Positions 1 to 7,766 of a DNA stretch of 31,340 bases are shown here, in pieces. The stretch comes from an uncultured Clostridium sp. Lineage in GTDB: Bacteria; Bacillota; Clostridia; Lachnospirales; Lachnospiraceae. The DNA is taken from assembly GCA_900543885.1 (NCBI GenBank), contig UQTA01000035.1:1-31340 (forward strand), given 5' to 3'. The position numbers and the translations under genes are program-made. Within the stretch, counting starts at the first letter, position 1, and each line of letters begins with the position of its first letter. The notes beneath the pieces are model-generated. The model worked only from the letters and a program-made list of their open reading frames with translations. It ran no database searches and was not told the origin of the DNA.

Positions 1-1290
1 CGTATTAAAAATATCTTATATAAGAAAACGAAGTTAGAAGATACCTTTGGTGTCAATATGCTGGCTATTGCAGACGGAAGACCGGAAACTTTAAACTTAA
101 CGGGAATCCTGCGCAATTTCATGGACTTTCAGTATCAGAACACAGAACGCAAATACAATGTGATTCTGGAAAAAGAACTGGATAAAAAAGAGATACAGGA
201 AGGACTGATCGCAGCCTGTGACTGTATTGACCTGATCATTGCCATTTTACGTGGTTCCAAAAATTTAAAAGATGCCAAGGCATGTCTGATGAACGGTGAT
301 ATTTCAAATATCCATTTTAAAATCGCCGGTTTTGAGGAAGATGCAAAGAAACTTCACTTTACAGAACGCCAGGCATCAGCAATCCTGGAAATGCGTCTGT
401 ATAAGTTGATCGGACTGGAAATATTAGCTCTGGAAAAAGAACATAAAGAAACGTTGAAAAAAATCGAAGGATACAAAAAGATCCTTGGCAGCAGAGCTGT
501 TATGAACCAGGTGATCAAGGATGATCTGACAGCTATTAAGGCAGAATTTGCTATTCCAAGGCGCACACGCATTGAAGACGGTGCCGAAGCTGTTTATGTG
601 GAAAATGAAGTTTCCGTTCAGGAAGTAGTTTTTGTTATGGATCGTTTTGGCTACTGCAAGCTTCTTGACAAATCTACCTATGAACGCAATCAGGAAACAG
701 TAGATACAGAACAGGTGCATGTTCTTCGCTGTCTGAATACAGACAAGCTCTGTCTCTTTACGTCTTCCGGCGTCCTTTACCAGATCAAGGCAATGGATGT
801 TCCTTCCGGAAAGCTGCGGGATAAAGGTGTTCCTGTTGAGAATTTAAGCAAATACGACGGCAGAAATGACACAATATGCCTCCTCACTACAGCCCGTGAA
901 CTGAAAGGCCGCATCCTTTTATTTGCAACCCGCCTTGCTATGGTAAAACAGGTGCCTGGAGAAGAATTTGAGACCAATAATCGTATGGTAGCTGCAACCA
1001 AGCTCCAGGACGAAGACAGCGTGATTTCTGTAACCATGATAAACGGTGAAACAGATGTTGTTCTCCAGACCACAGCAGGCAGCTTCCTGCGCTTCCCATT
1101 AGAGGAAATCTCTGTTCTTAAAAAAGCCTCCAGAGGTGTCCGGGGCATCCGTCTGGCGAAAAATGAAGAACTGGAGAAAGTATACCTCATCGGCGAGAAT
1201 CCTGTGATCGACTATAAAGGCAAAGAGGTTCATTTAAACAGGTTAAAACTGGCAAAAAGAGATGGAAAAGGTACAAAGGTCCGTTTATAA
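1..1290 (+). CDS. parC: Type II DNA topoisomerase subunit A (ParC-like), 3' part
   Basis: The reading frame is open from base 1, so the start lies outside the window; 429 residues remain. The A subunit of gyrase/topoisomerase IV cuts and reseals DNA to pass another duplex through. The visible part starts in the breakage-reunion domain (KTKLEDTFGVNMLAI, then LTGILRNFMDFQ and RQASAILEMRLYKL, all typical of the helical tail and exit gate), with a coiled-coil stretch near residues 120-165. From about residue 190 a beta-pinwheel C-terminal domain follows (FVMDRFGYCKLL, then SRGVRGIRLA). The gyrase-defining QRRGGKG box is not visible where the first blade would carry it, and the C-terminal domain is short, so I prefer the topoisomerase IV-like class. 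The catalytic tyrosine and the partner B subunit would lie upstream and are not seen. No clear terminator follows. Confidence 0.88.
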   Translation, partial: RIKNILYKKTKLEDTFGVNMLAIADGRPETLNLTGILRNFMDFQYQNTERKYNVILEKELDKKEIQEGLIAACDCIDLIIAILRGSKNLKDAKACLMNGDISNIHFKIAGFEEDAKKLHFTERQASAILEMRLYKLIGLEILALEKEHKETLKKIEGYKKILGSRAVMNQVIKDDLTAIKAEFAIPRRTRIEDGAEAVYVENEVSVQEVVFVMDRFGYCKLLDKSTYERNQETVDTEQVHVLRCLNTDKLCLFTSSGVLYQIKAMDVPSGKLRDKGVPVENLSKYDGRNDTICLLTTARELKGRILLFATRLAMVKQVPGEEFETNNRMVAATKLQDEDSVISVTMINGETDVVLQTTAGSFLRFPLEEISVLKKASRGVRGIRLAKNEELEKVYLIGENPVIDYKGKEVHLNRLKLAKRDGKGTKVRL

Positions 1291-1365
1291 TAAAGTCAGT
1301 GACGAACAAAAACAAGCCGGTGTCCGCATAGAAAATACAAATGTGCGCAAATGGCGAATTTCTTG

Positions 1366-1394
1366 TTGCAATTTTTCCGACTTTGTTATAGGAT
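1366..1394 (+). promoter_or_regulatory. Possible asd promoter
   Basis: TTGCAA at 1366-1371 and TAGGAT at 1389-1394 are separated by 17 nt. Each hexamer matches the SigA consensus at four of six positions. Transcription would start near 1401, leaving a leader of about 70 nt before asd. That is too short for a lysine riboswitch, and none is seen. Confidence 0.4.
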
Positions 1395-1471
1395 AGGGAA
1401 AGATTCCCCAATACGGGACAAAACGAAAGCAGCGGCTCCCCATGGCCCTGTAAGAGATGAGGAGAATAACG

Positions 1472-2557
1472 ATGGAAAAGAAATTAAGAGTTGGTATCTT
1501 AGGTGCAACAGGTATGGTCGGACAGAGATTTATCTCTCTGTTAGAGAATCACCCATGGTATGAGGTAGTTACAGTAGCTGCCAGCCCAAGATCTGCAGGA
1601 AAGACCTATGAGGAAGCAGTAGGAGACCGCTGGAAAATGACCACTCCTATGCCGGAAGCAGTAAAGAAGCTGGTTGTTATGAATGTAAACGAGGTAGAGA
1701 AAGTAGCTGCCAGCGTTGATTTCGTATTCAGTGCCGTAGATATGACCAAAGATGAGATCCGTGCTATTGAGGAAGAATATGCAAAGACAGAAACTCCTGT
1801 TGTTTCCAACAACAGCGCACATCGCTGGACTCCAGATGTTCCTATGGTTGTTCCGGAGGTAAATCCAGAGCATTTTGACGTGATCGAATTCCAGAAAAAG
1901 CGTCTGGGAACTACCAGAGGCTTTATCGCAGTAAAGCCAAACTGTTCTATCCAGAGCTATGCACCTGTTTTAACTGCATGGATGGAATATGAGCCATACG
2001 AAGTAGTAGCAACTACCTATCAGGCAATTTCCGGCGCAGGAAAGACCTTTAAAGACTGGCCAGAAATGGAAGGAAACATCATCCCATACATCGGCGGAGA
2101 AGAAGAAAAGAGTGAGCAGGAGCCGCTTCGTATCTGGGGCCACATTGAAAACGGCGTGATCGTAAAGGCAGAGAGCCCGGTTATCACCTGCCAGTGCATC
2201 CGTGTTCCTGTATTAAACGGACATACAGCAGCTGTATTTGTTAAATTCAGAAAGAAACCGACCAAAGAGCAGCTGATCGAGAAATTAGTAAACTTCAAAG
2301 GACTTCCTCAGGAACTGGAACTTCCAAGTGCTCCAAAGCAGTTCATCCAGTATCTGAAAGAAGACAACCGTCCACAGGTAAGCCTGGATGTAGATTTTGA
2401 GCATGGAATGGGCATCTCTGTAGGCCGTTTAAGAGAAGATACTGTATATGACTACAAGTTTGTAGGTCTTTCCCACAACACCGTAAGAGGTGCAGCAGGC
2501 GGTGCCGTTCTGTGTGCAGAACTTCTTACAGCAAAGGGATATATCGCAGCTAAGTAA
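1472..2557 (+). CDS. asd: Aspartate-semialdehyde dehydrogenase
   Basis: Reduces aspartyl-4-phosphate to aspartate semialdehyde with NADPH, the branch point to lysine/diaminopimelate, threonine and methionine. The product is 361 aa, cytosolic. An N-terminal Rossmann motif GATGMVGQRF is at about residues 10-19. The active-site cysteine lies in VKPNCSIQ (Cys158). ISGAGKTF and the late GLSHNTVRGAAGGAVL segment fit the fold. The sequence resembles the fungal/archaeal-type branch more than the classical E. coli type (family knowledge, not tested). I chose ATG 1472 because GATGAGGAG at 1456-1464 is well placed; an upstream start at 1457 would lie on that ribosome binding site. The gene appears to be transcribed alone, or read through a repeat into galM. 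Confidence 0.95.
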   Translation: MEKKLRVGILGATGMVGQRFISLLENHPWYEVVTVAASPRSAGKTYEEAVGDRWKMTTPMPEAVKKLVVMNVNEVEKVAASVDFVFSAVDMTKDEIRAIEEEYAKTETPVVSNNSAHRWTPDVPMVVPEVNPEHFDVIEFQKKRLGTTRGFIAVKPNCSIQSYAPVLTAWMEYEPYEVVATTYQAISGAGKTFKDWPEMEGNIIPYIGGEEEKSEQEPLRIWGHIENGVIVKAESPVITCQCIRVPVLNGHTAAVFVKFRKKPTKEQLIEKLVNFKGLPQELELPSAPKQFIQYLKEDNRPQVSLDVDFEHGMGISVGRLREDTVYDYKFVGLSHNTVRGAAGGAVLCAELLTAKGYIAAK

Positions 2558-2580
2558 TAAGGAATAACGAAAAATGCTTT

Positions 2581-2607
2581 GTCCTACCGGCAGTCTGCCA
2601 GGGGGAC
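2581..2607 (+). other. Imperfect hairpin after asd
   Basis: An imperfect stem-loop (GTCC...GGCA, loop GTC, TGCC...GGAC, with two internal mismatches) follows the asd stop by about 25 nt. No T-run follows it, so it is not a classical intrinsic terminator; it may stabilise the 3' end. Confidence 0.35.
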
Positions 2608-2614
2608 ATTGAAT

Positions 2615-2765
2615 GTTACAGTTCAGCCTTGCAGCTTCTTGCCCGCTTGCAGCGGACAAGAAGCTTTGGACGTCCGTCTTATGAAGATTTAGTGCCAAAA
2701 GCACTTATGAAAACAAGTTTTCAATGTATTTTTGACACTAAATCTTCGCAAGGCTGAACTGTTAC
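2615..2765 (-). repeat. 151-bp structured repeat, copy 1
   Basis: The ends form 18-bp inverted repeats (GTTACAGTTCAGCCTTGC at 2615-2632 against 2748-2765, one mismatch). Inside are two hairpins: a GC-rich one at 2634-2664 (GCTTCTTG...CAAGAAGC, 14 bp) and a long AT-rich one at 2683-2747 (about 28 bp, CAAG loop). The whole folds as a closed three-way junction. Its reverse complement aligns gap-free with 26531-26681 at about 131 of 151 positions (counted by eye). It fills almost all the asd-galM gap and ends 9 nt before the galM ribosome binding site. It has no coding capacity. I do not recognise a named family; a MITE-like or REP-like element or a structured RNA are the options. Minus is chosen arbitrarily so that copy 2 is plus. 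Confidence 0.9.
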
Positions 2766-2788
2766 CATTAAATTAAGGAGGATTTGGT

Positions 2789-3847
2789 ATGGCAATTCAG
2801 AAAAAAGAGTTTGGTGTTATGCTTTCCGGGGAAAAGGTATATGAATACACACTGACCAACAAAAGCGGTGTCAGCGCATCTTTCATTGATCTGGGGGCTA
2901 CCTGGACTAAGATGCTGGTTCCGGACCGTGAAGGAAATATGGCAGACGTGATCTTAGGCTATGATGATCTGGAAAGCTATCAGGTAAATACACCTCATTT
3001 TGGGGCGCCTATCGGCAGAAACGCAAACCGGATTGGAAATGCAGTGATCACCATTGACGAAAAAGATTATAAGCTAGAAGTCAACAATGGTCCTAACAAC
3101 CTGCACAGCGGTCCTGATCTGTATCATTACCGCATGTGGGAGTGCTGGTCATATGAGACAGGCGAAGGAAGCCGCCTTGATTTCTTCCTGAACAGTCCTG
3201 ATGGAGATCAGGGATATCCTGGAAATGCAAAGATCCGTATCAGCTATACTCTGACAGAAGACAGCTGCGTAAAGATCGATTATCACATGATCAGTGATGC
3301 AGATACGGTTGCCAATTTTACCAACCATTGCTATTTCAATCTGGCCGGCCATAACAGCGGCCCGGTATTAGAACAGCAGGTATGGCTGGCAGCAGATACA
3401 TATACTCCTGCAGATGCGGTTTCCATTCCCACAGGAGAGATCCTTCCAGTAGAAGGAACCCCTATGGATTTTCGTAAAATGAAACCGATCGGTCAGGATA
3501 TTGAGGCTGATTTTGAAGCTTTAAACTTTGGACATGGATATGACCATAACTGGGTATTAAACCATGAAGCAGGTGTTCTTGGCATTGCAGGAAAGGCAAA
3601 AGATCCTGTAAGCGGACGCGTCATGGAAGCATACACAGATCTTCCTGGAATGCAGTTTTATACTGCAAACTTCTTAAAAGATGAACGTCCGGGAAAGGGT
3701 GGTGCCCACTACGACAGACGCCATGCTTTTTGCTTTGAAACACAGTATTACCCAGATGCCTGCCACAAGGTAAATTTCCCATCACCTATTTTAAAAGCAG
3801 GAGATACTTATAAGACAACCACCATTTATAAGTTCTATGCAGAATAA
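2789..3847 (+). CDS. galM: Aldose 1-epimerase (galactose mutarotase)
   Basis: Interconverts alpha and beta anomers of hexoses such as galactose and glucose, feeding the Leloir pathway; cytosolic, no signal peptide. The product is 352 aa, normal for the family. Expected catalytic positions are present: arginine in GRNANRIG, His106 in NNLHSGP, His180 in NFTNHCYFNLAGH, Asp252 in GYDHNW and the general base Glu317 in FCFETQYYPD. The start ATG 2789 has AAGGAGGA at 2775-2782. No other galactose gene is adjacent, so it probably works as a stand-alone housekeeping mutarotase. Its 5' leader is almost entirely repeat copy 1, and its terminator carries a miniature version of the same repeat ends. No good promoter is visible between the repeat and the gene, so transcription may come from asd or from within the repeat. 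Confidence 0.94.
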   Translation: MAIQKKEFGVMLSGEKVYEYTLTNKSGVSASFIDLGATWTKMLVPDREGNMADVILGYDDLESYQVNTPHFGAPIGRNANRIGNAVITIDEKDYKLEVNNGPNNLHSGPDLYHYRMWECWSYETGEGSRLDFFLNSPDGDQGYPGNAKIRISYTLTEDSCVKIDYHMISDADTVANFTNHCYFNLAGHNSGPVLEQQVWLAADTYTPADAVSIPTGEILPVEGTPMDFRKMKPIGQDIEADFEALNFGHGYDHNWVLNHEAGVLGIAGKAKDPVSGRVMEAYTDLPGMQFYTANFLKDERPGKGGAHYDRRHAFCFETQYYPDACHKVNFPSPILKAGDTYKTTTIYKFYAE

Positions 3848-3911
3848 TGGCAGAAACACAGAGGAAAGTTCCTGATCTTTTAGATTCATGAATATATAAG
3901 CACATTTGCTG

Positions 3912-3987
3912 ACAGCCCAGGATCTGTTATTTTGGATGTTATAGTTTAGCTTTGAACTGTAACCTCAGAATATGATTCTGGGCTGTT
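3912..3987 (+). terminator. galM terminator with an enlarged loop
   Basis: ACAGCCCAGGAT at 3912-3923 pairs with ATTCTGGGCTGT at 3974-3985, a 12-bp stem with one G-U pair, followed by a T-run to 3990. The loop is about 50 nt, unusually large, and contains the 26-bp ends-only repeat relic at 3938-3963. Confidence 0.75.
3938..3963 (+). repeat. Miniature relic of the 151-bp repeat (ends only)
   Basis: GTTATAGTT at 3938-3946 and AACTGTAAC at 3955-3963 form an inverted repeat that pairs fully with one G-U. They match the outer ends of the 151-bp repeat (GTTACAGTT, and AACTGTAAC as at the end of copy 1 read on the other strand). TAGCTTTG continues like the next end bases. All internal hairpins are missing, as expected if an element collapsed to its ends, although chance cannot be excluded for so short a match. 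Confidence 0.5.
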
Positions 3988-3992
3988 TTTTC

Positions 3993-4021
3993 TTGCAAGA
4001 CCCTGAAAAAAATGCTATACT
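3993..4021 (+). promoter_or_regulatory. topB promoter
   Basis: TTGCAA at 3993-3998, a 17-nt spacer, then TATACT at 4016-4021 preceded by an extended TGC. Predicted start is near 4028, giving a leader of about 70 nt. The -35 lies directly after the T-run of the galM terminator. Confidence 0.75.
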
Positions 4022-4056
4022 TACAAAATATGTCTTAAAGTTAAGAACTATCAATG

Positions 4057-4076
4057 AGACTTCCGCCAGGAAGTCT
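4057..4076 (+). other. Hairpin in the topB leader
   Basis: AGACTTCC at 4057-4064 and GGAAGTCT at 4069-4076 form a perfect 8-bp stem with a GCCA loop, 20 nt before the topB start codon. No T-run follows. It could modulate translation or mRNA stability; no known motif is recognised. Confidence 0.4.
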
Positions 4077-4096
4077 TGTGAAATTTGAGGGATCAA

Positions 4097-6169
4097 ATGT
4101 CAAAATCATTATACATTGCAGAAAAGCCCAGTGTAGCCCAGCAGTTTGCAGACGCGTTAAAGATACGTGGACGCCGTGGAGACGGCTATATTGAGTCGGA
4201 AGATGCCATCGTTACCTGGTGCGTAGGTCATCTGGTGACTATGAGCTATCCGGAAGCCTACGATATGAAATACAAACGGTGGAGTTTGAATACGCTGCCT
4301 TTTCTGCCGAAAGAATTTAAATATGAAGTAATACCTGGTGTAAGTAAGCAGTTTTCCATCGTAAAAGGCCTTCTTACCAGACCAGATGTAGATACCATCT
4401 ATGTCTGCACGGACTCCGGGCGTGAAGGAGAGTACATTTACCGTCTGGTGGCCCAGATGGCCGGTGTAAAGGACAAACGTCAAAAGCGTGTATGGATCGA
4501 CTCCCAGACAGAAGAAGAGATCCTGCGTGGTATCCGCGACGCAAAAGACGAGTCGGAATACGATAACCTGTCTGCATCTGCTTATTTAAGGGCAAAAGAA
4601 GATTACCTTATGGGTATCAATTTTTCCAGAGTGCTCACATTACGCTATGGCCCGTCTATGTCTCAGTATCTGGGAACGAAATTTACAGTCCTTTCTGTGG
4701 GCCGTGTTATGACCTGTGTACTTGGGATGGTAGTGCGCAGAGAGCGTGAGATACGAAACTTCGTAAAAACACCCTTTTATCGCGTCCTGGGAAGCTTCCA
4801 GGCAGCTGCACAAGATGGTACGCCGATTCTTTTAGATGCTGAATGGAAAGCAGCAGAAGGCTCAAAGTACTTTGGAACCCCTTATTTATATAAGGACAAT
4901 GGTTTTAAAGAACGGGAAAAGGCAGAAGAGCTGATCGCTTATTTAAAAGAAGAGCCGCCTTTAGAAGCCAGGGTTCTTTCTAAAGAAAAGAAGAAAGAGA
5001 CAAAAAATCCGCCTCTTTTATATAACCTTGCAGAACTTCAGAACGACTGCTCCAAAATGTTTAAGATCAGTCCTGATGAGACCTTAAAAGTAGTCCAGGA
5101 ACTGTATGAGAAGAAACTGGTCACTTACCCCAGAACAGATGCCAGAGTTCTTTCCACTGCAGTTGCAAAGGAAATTTATAAAAATATCAATGGTCTTATG
5201 CGTTATGAACCTATGACTGCTTTTGCAAAGGAGGCCATGGATATGGGAAGCTTTAAAGGGATCGCCAAGACCCGCTATGTGAATGACAAACAGATCACAG
5301 ACCACTATGCCATTATCCCTACAGGACAGGGAATGGGAAACCTGCGTGGGCTGTCATCTTTGTCTGAGAAAGTTTACCAGGTAATCTGCCGCCGGTTTTT
5401 AAGCATTTTTTATCCGGCTGCCATTTACCAGAAATACAGTCTTGTACTGGAGCGGAAAAAAGAACAGTTTTTTGCCAACTTTAAAGTACTGTCAGAACCA
5501 GGCTATTTAAAGGTGGCAGATGTAAATCTGGCAAAGAAAAGCAGCATCCAGGAGACCTTTTCCGATGAAAAAGAAGGAAATCCTTCACAGACAGATGAAA
5601 AAAACGGGGAAATTCCCAAAGTTGACCGAACTCTGCTGTTACAGGTGCTTGCAGATTTGAAAAAAAATGATATACTTACTATAGCGGATCTGAAGGTGAA
5701 GGAAGGAGAAACTTCTCCACCAAAAAGATATACCTCCGGTTCCATGATCCTGGCCATGGAAAATGCCGGCCAGCTGATCGAAGATGAGGAGCTGCGTGCC
5801 CAGATCAAGGGAAGCGGCATCGGCACCAGTGCTACCAGAGCAGAGATACTGAAAAAACTGGTCAGTATCAAATACCTGAGTTTAAATCAAAAGACCCAGG
5901 TGATCACACCATCCCTGTTGGGAGAGATGGTTTATGAAGTGGTAGATCACTCCATCAGACAATTGTTAAACCCTGAGCTGACTGCCAGCTGGGAAAAGGG
6001 TCTGACTTATGTGGCGGAAGGCTCCATTACATCAGATGAATACATGGAAAAGTTGGAACGTTTTGTTGCTGTGCGCACTGTGAACGTAACCAGACTGAAT
6101 AACCAGTATGATATGCGGGGACTTTTTGACGCGGCTGCCGCCTTTTACAAAACAAAAAAGGAGAACTGA
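4097..6169 (+). CDS. topB: DNA topoisomerase III
   Basis: Type IA topoisomerase that cuts one strand and decatenates or relaxes negatively supercoiled DNA. The product is 690 aa, the usual length for bacterial TopB. The Toprim domain is at the N-terminus (LYIAEKPSVAQQ, then VCTDSGREGEYIYRL, the TDxGREGE form normal for this branch). The catalytic tyrosine is Tyr344 in LVTYPRTDAR. The late GSGIGTSATRAEIL motif is present. C-terminal zinc fingers are absent, as in many TopB. I chose ATG 4097 because TGAGGGA at 4086-4092 precedes it; a TTG at 4085 would overlap that site. It is followed within 5 bp by the beta-helix gene, so the two are probably co-transcribed from the promoter at 3993. Confidence 0.95.
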   Translation: MSKSLYIAEKPSVAQQFADALKIRGRRGDGYIESEDAIVTWCVGHLVTMSYPEAYDMKYKRWSLNTLPFLPKEFKYEVIPGVSKQFSIVKGLLTRPDVDTIYVCTDSGREGEYIYRLVAQMAGVKDKRQKRVWIDSQTEEEILRGIRDAKDESEYDNLSASAYLRAKEDYLMGINFSRVLTLRYGPSMSQYLGTKFTVLSVGRVMTCVLGMVVRREREIRNFVKTPFYRVLGSFQAAAQDGTPILLDAEWKAAEGSKYFGTPYLYKDNGFKEREKAEELIAYLKEEPPLEARVLSKEKKKETKNPPLLYNLAELQNDCSKMFKISPDETLKVVQELYEKKLVTYPRTDARVLSTAVAKEIYKNINGLMRYEPMTAFAKEAMDMGSFKGIAKTRYVNDKQITDHYAIIPTGQGMGNLRGLSSLSEKVYQVICRRFLSIFYPAAIYQKYSLVLERKKEQFFANFKVLSEPGYLKVADVNLAKKSSIQETFSDEKEGNPSQTDEKNGEIPKVDRTLLLQVLADLKKNDILTIADLKVKEGETSPPKRYTSGSMILAMENAGQLIEDEELRAQIKGSGIGTSATRAEILKKLVSIKYLSLNQKTQVITPSLLGEMVYEVVDHSIRQLLNPELTASWEKGLTYVAEGSITSDEYMEKLERFVAVRTVNVTRLNNQYDMRGLFDAAAAFYKTKKEN

Positions 6170-6174
6170 TTACG

Positions 6175-6906
6175 ATGAAACTGAAGGAAATGAAAATTAA
6201 AGAGCTGTTTGACACAAGCCATACAATCGCAGAGAGAATTTTTGATAACCATACCTATCCTTGGGAAGTACTTCCTGAAATCGGTGATTTTATCCGTTCT
6301 TTAGGACCTCTTCTTCCTGAAAATGAATATCGCAAGATCGGCAATGATATCTGGGTACACAAGAGTGCAAAAGTTGCACCTACCATTATGATGGCTGGCC
6401 CAATGATCATCTGTGAAGGTGCAAATGTACGTCACAGCGCATTCTTAAGAGGAAATGTGATCATCGGTGCAGGTGCTGTTGTAGGAAACTCCTGTGAATT
6501 AAAGAATGCTTTAATCTTTGACGGAGCACAGATCCCTCATTTCAACTATGTAGGCGATTCTGTACTTGGATACAAAGCTCACATGGGAGCAGGTGCTGTT
6601 ACATCTAATGTAAAATCTGATAAATCCTTAGTTGTAGTACATGCAGAAGATAAAGACGTAGCTACCGGATTCAAGAAATTCGGTGCGATCCTTGGCGATG
6701 GCGTAGAAGTAGGCTGCAACAGCGTTCTCAATCCAGGAACTGTTGTAGGTAAGGAAACCAACATCTACCCATTATCCAGCGTAAGAGGCGGTGTTTCCGC
6801 TCACTCTATTTACAAGAGCCAGGACAATATCGTAGCAAAAGAAAACCGGGAAGAAGCTCCGGCGCCAAAGAAGAGAGCAACCAGAAAACCAAGAGTTGTT
6901 AAATAG
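6175..6906 (+). CDS. Left-handed beta-helix protein, GlmU C-terminal-like (acyl/nucleotidyltransferase family)
   Basis: The product is 243 aa. Residues about 60-210 are hexapeptide repeats of a left-handed parallel beta-helix (for example IWVHKSAKVAPT, NVIIGAGAVVGNSCEL, MGAGAVTSNVK). The run PHFNYVGDSVLG resembles the acetyltransferase half of GlmU, but there is no N-terminal nucleotidyltransferase domain; instead there is a roughly 55-residue helical lead. The C-terminus is a short basic tail (KKRATRKPRVVK). The substrate is unknown; a sugar-phosphate or UDP-sugar acyltransferase is the likely type. The start ATG 6175 uses AAAGGAG at 6157-6163 inside the end of topB, so translation is probably coupled. 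Codon use is strongly biased towards TTA, GTA and GCA, suggesting good expression. Confidence 0.82.
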   Translation: MKLKEMKIKELFDTSHTIAERIFDNHTYPWEVLPEIGDFIRSLGPLLPENEYRKIGNDIWVHKSAKVAPTIMMAGPMIICEGANVRHSAFLRGNVIIGAGAVVGNSCELKNALIFDGAQIPHFNYVGDSVLGYKAHMGAGAVTSNVKSDKSLVVVHAEDKDVATGFKKFGAILGDGVEVGCNSVLNPGTVVGKETNIYPLSSVRGGVSAHSIYKSQDNIVAKENREEAPAPKKRATRKPRVVK

Positions 6907-6911
6907 AAAAT

Positions 6912-6948
6912 GATACAGTCCCCGTCTGATGGCGGGGATTTTGTATTT
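6912..6948 (+). terminator. Terminator of the topB operon
   Basis: TCCCCG at 6919-6924 pairs with CGGGGA at 6933-6938, and the flanks ATACA and TGTAT extend the stem imperfectly. A short T-run (TTTTG) follows the GC stem. Confidence 0.6.
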
Positions 6949-6998
6949 CATGGATTAAAAAAACGATGACCACAGGCTGTGAGATTCATAATACAACA

Positions 6999-7020
6999 AA
7001 ACCCGCCAGCTGGCGGGTTT
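6999..7020 (-). terminator. upp terminator (perfect palindrome)
   Basis: A 22-bp perfect palindrome centred on CCAGCTGG with AAACCCGCC arms starts 20 nt after the upp stop. On the minus strand it is followed by TTTTGTTG, a fair U-tract. On the plus strand only TTTCG follows, so it mainly serves upp. Confidence 0.75.
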
Positions 7021-7039
7021 CGTGGTTCTTATACTTATT

Positions 7040-7669
7040 TTATTTGGTTCCGAAAATACGGTCGCCTGCATCTCCAAGACCAGGACAGATATACGCATTT
7101 TCATTTAAACATCTGTCCAGATGTCCAACGTAGATCTGAATATCTGGATGTGCTTCCTGAAGCTTCTTAAGACCTTCCGGAGCTGCGATGATCGCCATAA
7201 ATTTGATCTTCTTTCCGCCATGCTGCTTGATAAAGTTAACAGCTGCGATGGCAGAACCGCCAGTTGCTAACATAGGGTCAGTAACAACGATGGTACGCTC
7301 TTCAATAGGGTCCGGAAGCTTACAATAATATTCGTGCGGCTCATGAGTCTCTTCATCTCTGTAAAGACCGATATGGCCAACCTTTGCACTTGGAACCAGC
7401 GCCAGAATACCATTTACCATACCAAGACCGGCTCTTAAAATAGGTACGATCGCCAGCTTACGGCCTGCGATCATAGGTGTCATACATGTCTCGATAGGTG
7501 TTTCAACTTCTACATCTTCTAACGGAAGATCTCTTAAAGCCTCATATCCCATTAACATAGCGATCTCTTCGATCAGAGCACGAAATTCATTGGTTCCAGT
7601 GCTTTTTTTTCTTAAAATAGAAATCTTGTGCTGAATCAGTGGATGATCAAAAATGATTACATTTTCCAT
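7040..7669 (-). CDS. upp: Uracil phosphoribosyltransferase
   Basis: Salvages uracil with PRPP to give UMP; cytosolic. The product is 209 aa, exactly the family size. The PRPP-binding loop is VVTDPMLATGGSA (about residues 127-139), and the C-terminal uracil-binding segment is YICPGLGDAGDR. Arg in ILRAGLGM fits the PRPP site. The start ATG at 7669 has AAGGAG (complement of 7683-7688) 13 nt upstream, slightly long. A strong promoter at 7735-7763 gives it its own transcript. The gene converges with the topB operon and follows the membrane-anchored protein gene on the same strand, but has a separate promoter. Confidence 0.97.
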   Translation of the reverse strand: MENVIIFDHPLIQHKISILRKKSTGTNEFRALIEEIAMLMGYEALRDLPLEDVEVETPIETCMTPMIAGRKLAIVPILRAGLGMVNGILALVPSAKVGHIGLYRDEETHEPHEYYCKLPDPIEERTIVVTDPMLATGGSAIAAVNFIKQHGGKKIKFMAIIAAPEGLKKLQEAHPDIQIYVGHLDRCLNENAYICPGLGDAGDRIFGTK

Positions 7670-7703
7670 AGTTTTTTGCTTGCTCCTTATTCGTGTTGTA
7701 TAA

Positions 7704-7730
7704 GGCAGATACTTGTCTGTCTTGTCTGCC
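7704..7730 (-). other. Inverted repeat at the 5' end of the upp transcript
   Basis: GGCAGA at 7704-7709 and TCTGCC at 7725-7730 form a 6-bp stem with a 15-nt loop, starting almost at the predicted first base of the upp mRNA. It does not match the PyrR-binding hairpin that I know. It may be a 5' stabilising stem or an operator. Confidence 0.35.
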
Positions 7731-7734
7731 GTCT

Positions 7735-7763
7735 ATTATAACTGAAAGAAGTGATTATAGCAA
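7735..7763 (-). promoter_or_regulatory. upp promoter
   Basis: On the minus strand, TTGCTA (7763-7758), a 17-nt spacer and a perfect TATAAT (7740-7735). The -35 overlaps the region just after the stop codon of the upstream gene. The start point would be near 7728. Confidence 0.8.
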
Positions 7764-7766
7764 CGA

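Noticed and set aside
1291..1471. Possible lysine riboswitch before asd
   Set aside because: The leader after the likely promoter is only about 70 nt, and there is no L-box-like set of stems or a terminator; only a tiny GGGAA-AGA-TTCCC stem is visible at 1396-1408.
2429..2704. Open frame on the minus strand (91 codons) crossing the asd end and repeat copy 1
   Set aside because: It overlaps asd in antisense, has no ribosome binding site and its product resembles no protein family; it exists by chance in the structured repeat.
2732..2760. Promoter within repeat copy 1 (perfect TTGACA at 2732-2737) driving galM
   Set aside because: The hexamer has only TGAACT at the -10 position and is not conserved in copy 2, so it is probably chance, although galM lacks another obvious promoter.
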